The notes: generated by a model from the sequence alone, not told the origin. A DNA stretch of 64,000 nt from Paenibacillus sp. GM2 (GCF_900069005.2 NZ_LN831279.1:3334868-3398867); one strand, 5' to 3'; shown: positions 7,885 through 16,587, counted from the first letter of the stretch. Numbers and translations: made by a program.

Positions 7885-8067
7885 TAACGAAACTGTGGAT
7901 CGTTATTTGCATGCAAATGGGCCGATAAAAATTGTAACGAAACAGGGTATCGTTATTTGTGCCAATCCGGGACAAAACAGCGATATTCGGCCAAAATAGC
8001 GATATGACGTTTCGTTAGATTCGAAATGTCTTCGTCTTTACGGAAATAACGATATAGAGTTTCGTTA
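7885..8067. repeat. Quadripartite inverted repeat element, copy B
   Basis: Units at 7885-7908 and 7935-7958 (plus) and 7993-8017 and 8044-8067 (minus) follow the consensus TAACGAAAC-N5-ATCGTTATTT. Spacers between paired units are 26 bp (24-25-bp units). Overall length is 183 bp, against 182 and 183 for copies A and C. The variable five bases are TGTGG, AGGGT, GTCAT and TCTAT (read in the plus sense). It lies 36 bp after glpP. Confidence 0.85.
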
Positions 8068-8100
8068 GAGGTTCAGCAATTCAATTTCATATATTTTCTT

Positions 8101-8201
8101 TTGGGTGGAGACGATGAGATAACCCAAGGGCACATGACATGTAATCCTAATTCACAGGAGGTGGTATGCGCTTTTGGCTGTTTTTTCAATCGTCTCTTTT
8201 T
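8101..8201 (+). promoter_or_regulatory. GlpP-type antiterminator leader with intrinsic terminator
   Basis: GAGACGAT at 8108-8115 is complementary to ATCGTCTC at 8189-8196, which is followed by TTTTT (8197-8201), giving a terminator with a long internal loop. An alternative hairpin, TTGGGT (8101-8106) with ACCCAA (8122-8127), would place the same GAGACGAT in its loop and prevent the terminator. This is the logic expected for GlpP antitermination: with glycerol-3-phosphate bound, GlpP favours readthrough into ugpBAE. A TATATT at 8090-8095 could be the -10 box. The mechanism is inferred from structure and from glpP next door. Confidence 0.65.
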
Positions 8202-8208
8202 CGTAGTT

Positions 8209-8560
8209 GTTCAAAAATTCCGCTTTTGATAAGAAAACCTGATCGAGGTCAGTTCAAGGATGCGCGACCGCGATTCAAAGGTAGGTTTTCTTGCGATATA
8301 GAATTTCATCAGCGTAGCTGATAACTTATAAATTCTATATCTAACACGAAGTGGCCCAAGAAGTGGATTAGCATCGAATCTTGAATTCACCCGGGCCTTC
8401 CGGTGCTCACGTACAAACTACAAGCAAATGCTTCCGATGTCGTTTTCTACGAAAACGTGTAGCTCCGCTCCTCAGACCCTAGCTTCATCCAACTGAAGCG
8501 TTTTGAAAAAACGCACATCGGAAGCATAAGCTTCGGTGCTGAAAACCGGACTTTTTGAAC
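8209..8560. repeat. TIR-bounded dispersed repeat (MITE-like), copy 1, 352 bp
   Basis: It begins GTTCAAAAATTCCGCTTTTG and ends with the near-inverse (its reverse complement begins GTTCAAAAAGTCCGGTTTTC). A nested stem pairs TGCTTCCGATGT near 8429 with ACATCGGAAGCA near 8514. Shorter relatives lie at 18670-18748, 44732-44898 and 47962-48198; they share the CGAATCTTGAATTCA, GCTCCGCTCCTCAGACC and CTTCATCCAACTGAA blocks. No protein is encoded. It separates the GlpP leader from ugpB. Confidence 0.75.
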
Positions 8561-8625
8561 TCTCATTTTAAACTTGCATTAAAAAAATCACTTATCCCGT
8601 TATAAGGAAAGGAGTTTTCATATCC

Positions 8626-9972
8626 ATGAAAACCTTGAAATGGTTAAACCCGGTGCTCGCCCTCATCCTCACCTTGACACTGGCGGCATGCGGCGGTAAT
8701 ACAAATACGGCTGGCAGCGCTGATGCGGCTGGTCAAGGAAATAACTCTTCCGCAGCGGTAGCTGACTCCGGTCTCAAAGACGATACCACGCCTGTTAAGA
8801 TCCAATACTGGCACGCTCATGGCGATGCTCAGATCGAAGGCTTGAACAAAATGATCGAGGCTTTCCAGGCCAAATATCCGCATATTACGGTAGAACCGGT
8901 ATTTCAAGGCGGCTATGACGATCTTCATAAAAAACTTCAAGCAGCCGTTGCCGCAGGCGATGTTCCTGCCGTAACAAATGTCGAAGTCGCTTCCCTGCCG
9001 AATTTCGCGGATAGCGGCGTGTTCGCCGATCTTACGCCTTATATCCAGCGCGATGCAATAGATACCAACGATTTTGCCAAAGGTATGCTGCAGGCTTACG
9101 CCTACAATGGCAAGCAGTTTGGCTTCCCGCTGATCGTCAGCACGAGCGTGTTCGTATACAACAAAACCTTGCTTGACGAGCTTGGCGTACAACCGCCGCA
9201 AACCTGGGATGAGATCGAAGCTTTTAATGAGAAAGTAACCGAGCGCAAGGACGGCAAGACGACCCGTTATGCCTTCGCTGTTCCTGGCTGGGACACTTGG
9301 TATTATGATCCCTGGTTGATCAATGGCGGCGGGCAGATTCTGAATGAAGAAGGCAAAGCGGCCGTTGATACCCCGGAATCGCTGCGCTACGTGCAGAATT
9401 TTCAGAAATGGATCCAGGAAGGATCGATGCAGATGGGCTACGGAAAAGGCGCTTCGGACAATATGCGTCAGATGTTCCTCGGTGGCCAAATCGCAATGGT
9501 TGAGCATACTTCAGCGATGCTGAAGACTTACCGTGAAAATGCCAGCTTCGAGGTTGGCGTATCCTTCCTGCCAGGAGACAAGACTCGCACCTCCAACATC
9601 GGCGGCGCCGGAATCGTGATCATGGACGGAGCTAGCGATCTGGAGAAAGAAGCCGCTTGGAAGTTCGTGCAATTCATGACCGCAGCTGAGAACAACATCG
9701 GTTGGGCGGAATCGGTAGGCTACCTGCCAACTCGCAAATCAGCGCTGGAGACAGAGGAAGGCAAAGCCTATTTTGGGCGCTGGCCGCAATATAAGGCTGT
9801 ATTCGACAACTTCGATAACGTTACTCCACGTCTGCAGCACCCGGCTTATCCGGAGTTCAGCTCCGTGTATAAAGAAGTGATCGGCGAAATGGTTCTGAAC
9901 CAGGCTGACCCTGCACAGCTGATGCCGGAGGCCGCCAAGAAAATGAACGAAATTCTTGAGGATTATGAATGA
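8626..9972 (+). CDS. ugpB: Glycerol-3-phosphate ABC transporter substrate-binding lipoprotein
   Basis: A 448-residue family-1 extracellular solute-binding protein. The signal peptide ends in a lipobox (LTLAAC, cysteine 22), so the protein is anchored outside the membrane. The UgpB character comes from IQYWHAHGDAQIEGLNKMIE (about 53-72), YDDLHKKLQAAVAAGDVP and the C-terminal HPAYPEFSSVYKEVIGEM. The product captures glycerol-3-phosphate or glycerophosphodiesters for UgpAE. The neighbours glpP and ugpQ strongly support this substrate. Its start has AAAGGAG about a dozen bases upstream. It overlaps ugpA by four bases. Expression is probably controlled by the GlpP leader at 8101-8201. Confidence 0.9.
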   Translation: MKTLKWLNPVLALILTLTLAACGGNTNTAGSADAAGQGNNSSAAVADSGLKDDTTPVKIQYWHAHGDAQIEGLNKMIEAFQAKYPHITVEPVFQGGYDDLHKKLQAAVAAGDVPAVTNVEVASLPNFADSGVFADLTPYIQRDAIDTNDFAKGMLQAYAYNGKQFGFPLIVSTSVFVYNKTLLDELGVQPPQTWDEIEAFNEKVTERKDGKTTRYAFAVPGWDTWYYDPWLINGGGQILNEEGKAAVDTPESLRYVQNFQKWIQEGSMQMGYGKGASDNMRQMFLGGQIAMVEHTSAMLKTYRENASFEVGVSFLPGDKTRTSNIGGAGIVIMDGASDLEKEAAWKFVQFMTAAENNIGWAESVGYLPTRKSALETEEGKAYFGRWPQYKAVFDNFDNVTPRLQHPAYPEFSSVYKEVIGEMVLNQADPAQLMPEAAKKMNEILEDYE

Positions 9973-10943
9973 TGATGAACAGCAATTCGCAATCGCAATC
10001 TGCTCCATTGATCAGGGAGACGACCGCCAAGGCGGACGTCTCTCCTTACAGCAGCAAGAAGTATCTTCAATGGATAGAGAAAGCCAAAGACTTCATGTTC
10101 GCCGTCCCGGCGCTGATATTCCTTGGCGTGTTCTTGTATTACCCGCTGATGAACTCGGTCTATATCAGCTTCACGAACTGGAATATGACCAAGCCGGTGA
10201 AGAAATTCGTCGGCACGGACAACTATGTCAAGCTATTCAAAAATGAGGATCTGTACCAGTCGCTTAAGGTCACTTTGCATTACACGCTGCTTGATGTCGT
10301 ATTGACCCTGACGATCGGCCTGATGCTGGCGCTGCTATTTAACGTATTCCGCTCCAAAATGTATGCGGTCATGCGCGGAATCATCTTCATGCCGCATTAT
10401 ATCTCCATGGTTATCGCGGCGATGGTATTTACCTGGATTTACAACGGGCAATACGGTTTGCTTAATCGTGTTACCGATCTCATGGGGCTTGAACCGATTC
10501 AGTGGCTGACCAACCCATCCACGGCATTGCCTGCCCTGGTCGCGGTCTCGGTCTGGAAAGGCGTCGGCTTCGCCATGATGCTGTTCATCTCCGGCATGCG
10601 CGGCATCCCAAATGAATATTATGAGGCCGCCGCCATCGACGGCGCCTCCGGGCTGAGCCGCTTCCGCTACATTACGCTGCCGCTGTTGTCGCCAATGACG
10701 TTATTCCTTGTCATTACGACCTTTATCTCGTCCATGCAGGTGTTCCAATCCATCGACATTATGACCAACGGCGGACCGCTGCAAGCGACGAATGCGATTG
10801 TCTACTGGATCTACACGATGGCCTTTACGGAATTCAAGACTGGCAGAGCCTCGGCCCTGGTCATGATCCTATTCGTCATCATCCTTGTATTAACGATTAT
10901 CCAATGGCTCGTCAGCAGAAAGCAGGTGCACTATGAGGGATAG
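9969..10943 (+). CDS. ugpA: Glycerol-3-phosphate ABC transporter permease UgpA
   Basis: A 324-residue MalF/UgpA-type permease with six predicted spans beginning at about residue 40. The cytoplasmic EAA loop (YYEAAAIDGASGLSRFRYIT, about 218-237) contacts the transporter ATPase. The start overlaps the ugpB stop (ATGA). Three consecutive ATG codons follow, so the exact start is uncertain by two residues. No ATPase gene is present in the locus. As in many Firmicutes sugar importers, a shared MsmX/UgpC-like ATPase encoded elsewhere must energise it. Confidence 0.92.
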   Translation: MMMNSNSQSQSAPLIRETTAKADVSPYSSKKYLQWIEKAKDFMFAVPALIFLGVFLYYPLMNSVYISFTNWNMTKPVKKFVGTDNYVKLFKNEDLYQSLKVTLHYTLLDVVLTLTIGLMLALLFNVFRSKMYAVMRGIIFMPHYISMVIAAMVFTWIYNGQYGLLNRVTDLMGLEPIQWLTNPSTALPALVAVSVWKGVGFAMMLFISGMRGIPNEYYEAAAIDGASGLSRFRYITLPLLSPMTLFLVITTFISSMQVFQSIDIMTNGGPLQATNAIVYWIYTMAFTEFKTGRASALVMILFVIILVLTIIQWLVSRKQVHYEG

Positions 10944-11790
10944 CAGAATGGCCGGGGAGAAGCAGCACCGTCTGCGTTTCACCCTGCGTACAGTGCTTGG
11001 CATTGCGGTGACTGTTCTGATCTTTTTCCCGATTTATTGGCTTCTGATCAGCTCCTTCAAGACTCAAGCGGAGATGCGGCTGGCCGTGCCAACGTTATGG
11101 CCCAAGTCGTTCCATTGGAGCAATTATGCCGAAGCGTTCCGGGTCATCCCTTATGCCCGCTTCTTCATGAACACCCTGGTCATGTCGGCCGGTATCGTCA
11201 TTCTCCAGCTGAATGTTGCGCTGATGGCGGCCTTCGCTTTTGCCAAGGGAAGGTTCTGGGGCAAGGAAATCCTGTTCTTCCTCGTCCTGGCCGCGCTGAT
11301 CGTGCCGGATCAGGTTACTTTCGTACCGGTGTATGTGATGATGTCGAAGGTGCACTGGCTCGATACATTCTGGGCGCTCATTGTCCCAAGCGGAGCCTCG
11401 GCCTACGGAATCTTCCTGCTTCGCCAGGCATTCAAGTCGCTGAACAACGACGTGCTGGAAGCCGCCCGCGTCGACGGCGCCGGCAGATTTACGATACTCT
11501 ATCGCATCCTGCTGCCAATGGCTAAACCGACGGTTGTTACGCTGGGGGTGCTGACCTTCATCTCGTCCTGGAACTCTTACTTTTGGCCGTTGATTATGAC
11601 CAACACGAACAATATGCGCGTGCTGTCGGTTGGCATCGCCATGCTGCGCGACTCGATCGCCGGGGACGAAGCGATGTACTTCCACATCATTATGGCCGCC
11701 AGCGTCATGGCGATCATCCCGATCGTGCTCGTCTTTACGGTCATGCAGAAGCATATCGTCTCGGCTATGGCCCATTCGACTTTTAAATAA
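10933..11790 (+). CDS. ugpE: Glycerol-3-phosphate ABC transporter permease UgpE
   Basis: A 285-residue MalG/UgpE-type permease with six spans and the EAA loop LEAARVDGAGRFTILYRILL (about 176-195). It pairs with UgpA to form the channel for the UgpB ligand. It starts inside the last codons of ugpA (11-bp overlap) with AGGTG four bases before the ATG, so translation is probably coupled. The three genes form one transcription unit. Copy C of the quadripartite repeat follows 79 bp after the stop. Confidence 0.92.
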   Translation: MRDSRMAGEKQHRLRFTLRTVLGIAVTVLIFFPIYWLLISSFKTQAEMRLAVPTLWPKSFHWSNYAEAFRVIPYARFFMNTLVMSAGIVILQLNVALMAAFAFAKGRFWGKEILFFLVLAALIVPDQVTFVPVYVMMSKVHWLDTFWALIVPSGASAYGIFLLRQAFKSLNNDVLEAARVDGAGRFTILYRILLPMAKPTVVTLGVLTFISSWNSYFWPLIMTNTNNMRVLSVGIAMLRDSIAGDEAMYFHIIMAASVMAIIPIVLVFTVMQKHIVSAMAHSTFK

Positions 11791-11868
11791 TATGGAAGGT
11801 GCTGGGAGTTGGAGATTTCCATAGTGCCAACACGTAGTTCAAGCTCGTAATTCCAACACGTTTGCGTC

Positions 11869-12051
11869 TAACGAAACTACAGATCGTTATTTCCTCAAAA
11901 ACAACGGCAATAAAAATCTAACGAAACGCTATATCGTTATTGGGGAGAAATACAGCCGTTAAACCCCAAATTCGCTGCAATAACGATACCCTGTTTCGTT
12001 AAAATTTTTGACAGCCTATTTGGCTCAAAATAACGATACCCTGTTTCGTTA
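11869..12051. repeat. Quadripartite inverted repeat element, copy C
   Basis: Units at 11869-11892 and 11919-11941 (plus) and 11979-12001 and 12028-12051 (minus) have the same spacing as copies A and B. Both minus units carry AGGGT as their variable core. The first spacer (CCTCAAAAACAAC...) resembles the first spacer of copy A, so spacers also descend from a common element. The rest of the 11791-12233 gap holds a GCGGAAACCGCCTT motif (12063-12076), also found beside copy A at 13-26, and a GGCCCCTT/AAAGGGCC hairpin near 12085-12110. Confidence 0.85.
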
Positions 12052-12233
12052 GAGGAGGCGAAGCGGAAACCGCCTTTGAAGCGCGGCCCCTTCATTCCCT
12101 GAAAGGGCCACGGGCGGAGGTTTTCTATCTACAGTGAAACTTTTTGAATTTCTTTTACCGCACAAGTTACGGTGGAGAATAGAGACAACCTTCTAACTGA
12201 CGCGGAAGACCTATTACAGAAGGGATGTTGTTC

Positions 12234-13085
12234 GTGAATCCAATTCGACTCATCGTTAGCGATTTGGACGGTACATTGCTCTCCGCCGATCATACCTTGC
12301 CAAGCTCTGCCGCAACTGCCATTCGTGAGTACATTAGCCGCGGAGGCTGCTTCACACTGGCAACCGGACGGCCTTTTATTACAGCGCGTCCGATTATCCA
12401 GCAGCTGGGACTCGATCTGCCGGTTATTCTCTGCAACGGTGCCGTGGTAGCCCGGGCGAATGGAACGCTGCTTGAACGCTGCGGGATTCCCCTGGCCAGC
12501 CTGTATGATCTGCTAAGCGCAGCGAAGCTGTCCGGGCTGGATATCCTGCTTTTTTGCGGGGACGAGGTGTTGACCTTGGCCAGAAATATAAATATCGCTG
12601 CTTATGAACGAAAAGAAGGCGTTCCTTGTTCTCTTCTCCGTCTGCATGAAATCCGGAAATGCGGCACAGAGATTGAAAAGGCGATTTTACTCGGCCCGGT
12701 TGAGCAAAGCCGCCGTTTGTTCGCTGAATTCGTAGATCGTTCATCAGCGCTGCACTCCTCTATCGCCGCTTTTCAATCGGAGGACAATTATCTGGAATTG
12801 GTTCCAGGCCAAGTCAGTAAAGGAACGGCTCTTCAGCAGATCGCAGCCAGCCTGGAGATTCCTCTGGAACAGGTGATGGCGATCGGGAACCAGCTCAATG
12901 ACCTGCCGATGCTGGAAGCCGCGGGTATTGGCGTGGCGGTTGCGAATAGTCCCGCTGAATTGAAGCAAGCCGCCGACTATGTCTGCGAGGCTAGCTATAG
13001 CGAGGGCGTACTGGAAGCAATGGAACATTATATAGATGCCGTAGATCGCCGTTTTCAAAATTATATAGAAAAGCTGGAGGTATGA
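12234..13085 (+). CDS. Cof-type HAD-superfamily phosphatase
   Basis: A 283-residue HAD hydrolase of the Cof/YidA group. It has motif I DLDGTLL (nucleophile and acid/base aspartates near residues 9 and 11), motif II in LATGRP, and motif IV MAIGNQLNDLPMLEAAG (about 216-232), with a C2b cap between. Family members hydrolyse sugar phosphates or similar small phosphoesters in the cytoplasm. The ATG at 12225 sits directly on the AAGGG ribosome binding site. The GTG at 12234, nine bases from it, is the better start. It lies three bases upstream of ugpQ, so it may process phosphate esters released in this pathway. Substrate unknown. Confidence 0.88.
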   Translation: MNPIRLIVSDLDGTLLSADHTLPSSAATAIREYISRGGCFTLATGRPFITARPIIQQLGLDLPVILCNGAVVARANGTLLERCGIPLASLYDLLSAAKLSGLDILLFCGDEVLTLARNINIAAYERKEGVPCSLLRLHEIRKCGTEIEKAILLGPVEQSRRLFAEFVDRSSALHSSIAAFQSEDNYLELVPGQVSKGTALQQIAASLEIPLEQVMAIGNQLNDLPMLEAAGIGVAVANSPAELKQAADYVCEASYSEGVLEAMEHYIDAVDRRFQNYIEKLEV

Positions 13086-13088
13086 GAA

Positions 13089-13811
13089 ATGTCTAAAATA
13101 CACGGGATTGCCCACCGCGGCTATCCACTCAAGCATCCGGAAAATACGCTGCGCGGCTTTCGGGCCGCCCTCGAATTAGGCTTCGATCATCTGGAACTGG
13201 ATGTGCAATTAACAAGCGATGGCGTACCTGTGGTCATCCATGACGCAACCCTGGACAGAACGACGGGCGGGCAAGGCCTGGTCCGCTCGCATACATGGGA
13301 ACAACTGATGCAGCTGGATGCGGGGGACGGGGAGCGAATCCCGACTCTGGAGCAAGCACTGCTGCTCTTGAAGGATCGGCTGACCGTCGATATCGAGCTG
13401 AAGCAAACGGGGGATGCCATGCCTGGCCTGGAGCAGACCGTGCTTGAGACCATTCATCGCTTGGGTATGAGGGAGCAGGTAATTCTCTCCTCCTTCGATC
13501 ATTACGCCATCGAACGGGTAAGAGCGCTCGACTCCAAGATCGCCATAGGCCTGATTTCTTACGGAGCTTCGGCTTCCCTGTTTCCTTATCTCGCACAGCT
13601 TCGCGGCACATATTTGTCCGTTAAGCACGTCTACGTTACTCCATCCTTTATCGAACGCTGCCGCGAAGAAGACGTCCGGCTGATGGTCTGGACTCCTGAT
13701 GATGATGCCTCCCTCCGGGCCTGGTCCGAGTATCCTGACCTGCTCGTCTGCACGAACAATTTGGAGGGCTGGATCTCCGTCACAGCAGCAAGACAAGCTC
13801 AGCTGTCCTAA
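13089..13811 (+). CDS. ugpQ: Glycerophosphodiester phosphodiesterase
   Basis: A 240-residue GDPD-family enzyme. It hydrolyses glycerophosphodiesters to glycerol-3-phosphate and an alcohol. Diagnostic residues are visible: AHRGYPLKHPENT (H8, R9 and the PENT loop), ELDVQLTSDGVPVVIHD (metal-binding E and D, catalytic H) and the later DIELK. There is no signal peptide, so it is cytoplasmic and probably acts on diesters imported by UgpBAE, as in the E. coli ugp operon. GGAGG lies eight bases before the ATG. It ends at a strong bidirectional terminator. Confidence 0.94.
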   Translation: MSKIHGIAHRGYPLKHPENTLRGFRAALELGFDHLELDVQLTSDGVPVVIHDATLDRTTGGQGLVRSHTWEQLMQLDAGDGERIPTLEQALLLLKDRLTVDIELKQTGDAMPGLEQTVLETIHRLGMREQVILSSFDHYAIERVRALDSKIAIGLISYGASASLFPYLAQLRGTYLSVKHVYVTPSFIERCREEDVRLMVWTPDDDASLRAWSEYPDLLVCTNNLEGWISVTAARQAQLS

Positions 13812-13824
13812 GTATTTAAGCTAC

Positions 13825-13885
13825 AACTGGCATTCTTTCGGAGTTGGACAGGTCAACCAATCCAACTCCAAGAATGCCAGTTTTC
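13825..13885. terminator. Bidirectional terminator between ugpQ and the helicase gene
   Basis: Long near-perfect arms (AACTGGCATTCTT with AGAATGCCAGTT, extended by GGAGTTGGA/TCCAACTCC) are followed by TTTTC on the plus strand and A-rich DNA on the other. It serves two convergent genes. Confidence 0.85.
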
Positions 13886-13891
13886 TTCCCT

Positions 13892-16177
13892 CTATCTCCA
13901 CTCCTCCGGCAATAGACCTGCATAATGCGGCTGCAGATAGCGATCATCGATCAATAGCAGTCTCCCATGATCCGTCTCGGTGCGAATAAGCCGGCCTCCG
14001 GCCTGAAGCACCTTATTCATCCCGGGATAGACATAGGCATAATCGAACCCGTTCTTGCCTCCTGCATGGAAGTAATCGCGAATAATGTTCCGTTCCAGGC
14101 CGATCTGCGGCAAGCCTACCCCGATGATTGCTACGCCTGTCAGACGATCACCCACCAGATCAATTCCCTCGGAGAAAATGCCGCCCATTACCGCAAAGCC
14201 AGCCAAGGTTCCCTCATGATCAGCCTCGAACGCTGCCAGGAAGCCCTCCCGTTCTTCTTCTGTCATATCCCCCCGCTGCAGCAGTATGCGCAGTTCTGCC
14301 TGATTCGCAAAGACTTCCGTAAACGCTTCGTAGACAAGATTCATATAGGCATAAGAAGGGAAAAAGAACAGATAATTGCCCCGATGCCCCTCCATCATCT
14401 GTCTAAGCAGCTCTGCCACCTGCAGCTTCGTCCCCTCCCGGTCATGGTAACGCGTAGATAACGGCTTAATCTGCACCTCAAGCTGTTCGCGATGGAAGGG
14501 GGAGGGGAGCGATAAGGTATAGTCCTGCTCCCTCGCCCCCAGCATATCCCGATAATAAGACATCGGTGTTAACGTCGCTGAGAAATATATATGCGAGCAG
14601 TAGCCCTTCCCCATCTCCCGCAGCAGATGAGAAGGATCAAGACAGAACAGCTTAATGGATACTTCCCTTGAGGAAATTTCCGCATAGGTCACGAATCTCT
14701 CGTCATACAGCTTGCTGATCCTAACGAAGCTCTGCGCCGCGAAATAGGTCTGCAGCAGCAATTGTCCCTGTACCCCATCCTGACGCAAACTTAGCTCCTG
14801 CTCCGCTGCAAGGATGAAATGCTCGACCGATTCTACCAGCTGCGCCGGAGCCTGCCGGGATACCAGCTCCTTCCTGTCCATAGCGTCTTTACGCAATTGT
14901 ATGAAGAAGCCATTCACGGCCTTGGCTGCCTGATGCACCTCCGCGTTAAGACCTTTATACTCCCGCTGTAAACTCAGGAAATCCCCTTTATTCAGGGACG
15001 CCGAATACATCTCGCGGGCCCGATCCACCAAGTTATGAGCCTCATCGATCAACAACGCGGTGCGGCTCTTCGACTCTGCAAATATCCTTTTCAGAGATAC
15101 CCTCGGATCAAAAATATAGTTATAATCGCAAATCACTACATCCGCCGCATAGGCAAGATCAAGCGAAAACTCAAACGGACACACCCGGTGCTTGTACGCA
15201 TATTCTACAATCTTCTTACGACCGATCAGCGTCTCATTTGCCAATATATCAAGAACAGCCCCGTTAATTCGATCATAATATCCGTCCGCGAAGGGGCAAT
15301 CCTCCTTGCGACAGCTCACCTGATCCTGGGGACAGATCTTCTCTTTGGCGGTAATTGTAACTACATGCAAATGCAAGCCTTTGACTTGCAGCAAAGAGAA
15401 CGTATCCTCCGCAGCTGTACGGGTAATCGTCTTGGCCGTTAAATAGAAAATTCGCTCCAGACGCCCCTCTCCCATCGCCTTCACTGCCGGAAAAGTCGTC
15501 GAGATTGTCTTGCCGATCCCCGTTGGGGCCTTGGCAAATAAATGCACTCCCTCGCTGATAACTTTATAGACCGCACCTGCCAATTTGCGCTGTCCGTCCC
15601 GGTAAGACGCAAACGGGAAATCCAGCTCGCTAATGCTCTTGTCCCTTGCCATTTGATGATCTCGAAGCATTTGTGCATAAGGTGCATATTGCTCGACGAT
15701 CTCATTTACAAAAGCCTCCAGCTCGGCCAAATCGGCCTCCTGCTGGAACCGTTGCTGTTCTCCGGTAATTACCTGCACATAGGTCAGTTGGACCTTCATT
15801 CGTTTGACTTCGTGCTCCCTCGCATACATATAGGCGTAGCATTTGGCCTGTGCCCAATGAACCGGATAGCTCTCCTCCACCACCTGCGGAATGTCGCCGG
15901 AGCTCGATTTGATCTCATCGATCATCACCGATCCGTCCTCCATAACCAGCAGCCCATCGCATCTTCCCTCTATGACAAACAGCAGATCCCCGAAGGGGAT
16001 CTCGGCTGCCAGATAGACTTCCTTCTGATCCGCCTCACCGTAGCTCTTCTGTACCTGCTGATGCGCCTTCGTCCCCTCGGTCAAGGCTGTTCCTGTTCTG
16101 AACCCGCTGTCTAGATCCCCGCTGCGGAACGCATATTCAACTAATGGCCTGACAGCGATCTTTACTTGATCCTTCAT
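13892..16177 (-). CDS. PD-(D/E)XK nuclease fused to XPD/DinG-type iron-sulfur helicase
   Basis: A 761-residue fusion. The N-terminal part (about 1-170) has a PD-(D/E)XK nuclease pattern: D74 in GRCDG, then E88 and K90 in MIDEIKSSS. The rest is a superfamily-2 DEAD_2/helicase C2 unit. Walker A is APTGIGKT (217-224). Four cysteines (C282, C289, C294, C333) are placed as in the XPD 4Fe-4S domain. DEAH is at 378-381 and motif VI at QAGGRLIRTETDHG near the end. Such proteins unwind DNA 5' to 3', and the nuclease could process the displaced flap. A LexA-like box lies 73 bp upstream, suggesting SOS induction. A role in repair is inferred. Confidence 0.9.
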   Translation of the reverse strand: MKDQVKIAVRPLVEYAFRSGDLDSGFRTGTALTEGTKAHQQVQKSYGEADQKEVYLAAEIPFGDLLFVIEGRCDGLLVMEDGSVMIDEIKSSSGDIPQVVEESYPVHWAQAKCYAYMYAREHEVKRMKVQLTYVQVITGEQQRFQQEADLAELEAFVNEIVEQYAPYAQMLRDHQMARDKSISELDFPFASYRDGQRKLAGAVYKVISEGVHLFAKAPTGIGKTISTTFPAVKAMGEGRLERIFYLTAKTITRTAAEDTFSLLQVKGLHLHVVTITAKEKICPQDQVSCRKEDCPFADGYYDRINGAVLDILANETLIGRKKIVEYAYKHRVCPFEFSLDLAYAADVVICDYNYIFDPRVSLKRIFAESKSRTALLIDEAHNLVDRAREMYSASLNKGDFLSLQREYKGLNAEVHQAAKAVNGFFIQLRKDAMDRKELVSRQAPAQLVESVEHFILAAEQELSLRQDGVQGQLLLQTYFAAQSFVRISKLYDERFVTYAEISSREVSIKLFCLDPSHLLREMGKGYCSHIYFSATLTPMSYYRDMLGAREQDYTLSLPSPFHREQLEVQIKPLSTRYHDREGTKLQVAELLRQMMEGHRGNYLFFFPSYAYMNLVYEAFTEVFANQAELRILLQRGDMTEEEREGFLAAFEADHEGTLAGFAVMGGIFSEGIDLVGDRLTGVAIIGVGLPQIGLERNIIRDYFHAGGKNGFDYAYVYPGMNKVLQAGGRLIRTETDHGRLLLIDDRYLQPHYAGLLPEEWR

Positions 16178-16249
16178 TATTGCTTCACCCGCCGACTTCT
16201 ATTAAAGGTTGTTCAAAATGGCCGTTCGCTTTGACTAATCACCGTTATG

Positions 16250-16270
16250 GAACATTTGTTCTATATTATA
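16250..16270 (-). promoter_or_regulatory. LexA-like box overlapping the helicase gene promoter
   Basis: GAACATTTGTTC (16250-16261) matches the Gram-positive SOS box core GAAC-N4-GTTC. On the minus strand it lies immediately after a TATAAT -10 hexamer (16265-16270) and 73 bp before the nuclease-helicase start, the position of a repressor site over the transcription start. No good -35 hexamer is visible. Confidence 0.65.
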
Positions 16271-16402
16271 ACATAAAATAGTAAATTCCCATTGCCCCGA
16301 GCTTTTTTCCTCCACACTCCCGACTTTCCGGATTGCGTATCTTTAAAAAAACTATTGTATTTTTATTCATTTGGATGTATATTACTTTTTTGGATCTATT
16401 CG

Positions 16403-16582
16403 CTGGACGAGATGACTTACGACCAAGCGATGGAGGATGCGCGCAGCCATGCTATAGACCAAGCGGTCCTTGCCGGGGCAAATCGCGCTACGGTGCAGAT
16501 TGTATTGTCCGAGGACATTCCGATCGCGTATCTGCCAGGTAATGCCCTGCTTGTGAAAGTAAAGGCAGCAGGACGCTTGTAA
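16403..16582 (+). pseudogene. Remnant of a hydantoinase/oxoprolinase-family gene
   Basis: Only about 60 residues remain. The end of the frame (QAVLAGANRATVQIVLSEDI followed by PIAYLPGNALLVKVKAAG) strongly resembles the segment of HyuA-type hydantoinase/oxoprolinase proteins that reads EEIPLAYLPGNATRIRVKAVG-like. The upstream part of the open frame (16292-16402) does not fit the family. A full gene would be over 500 residues. A strong terminator follows directly, so a native gene end was probably retained after deletion of the rest. Confidence 0.55.
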
Positions 16583-16587
16583 TTGAT

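Noticed and set aside
8644..9507. 287-residue minus-strand open frame
   Set aside because: Shadow of ugpB.
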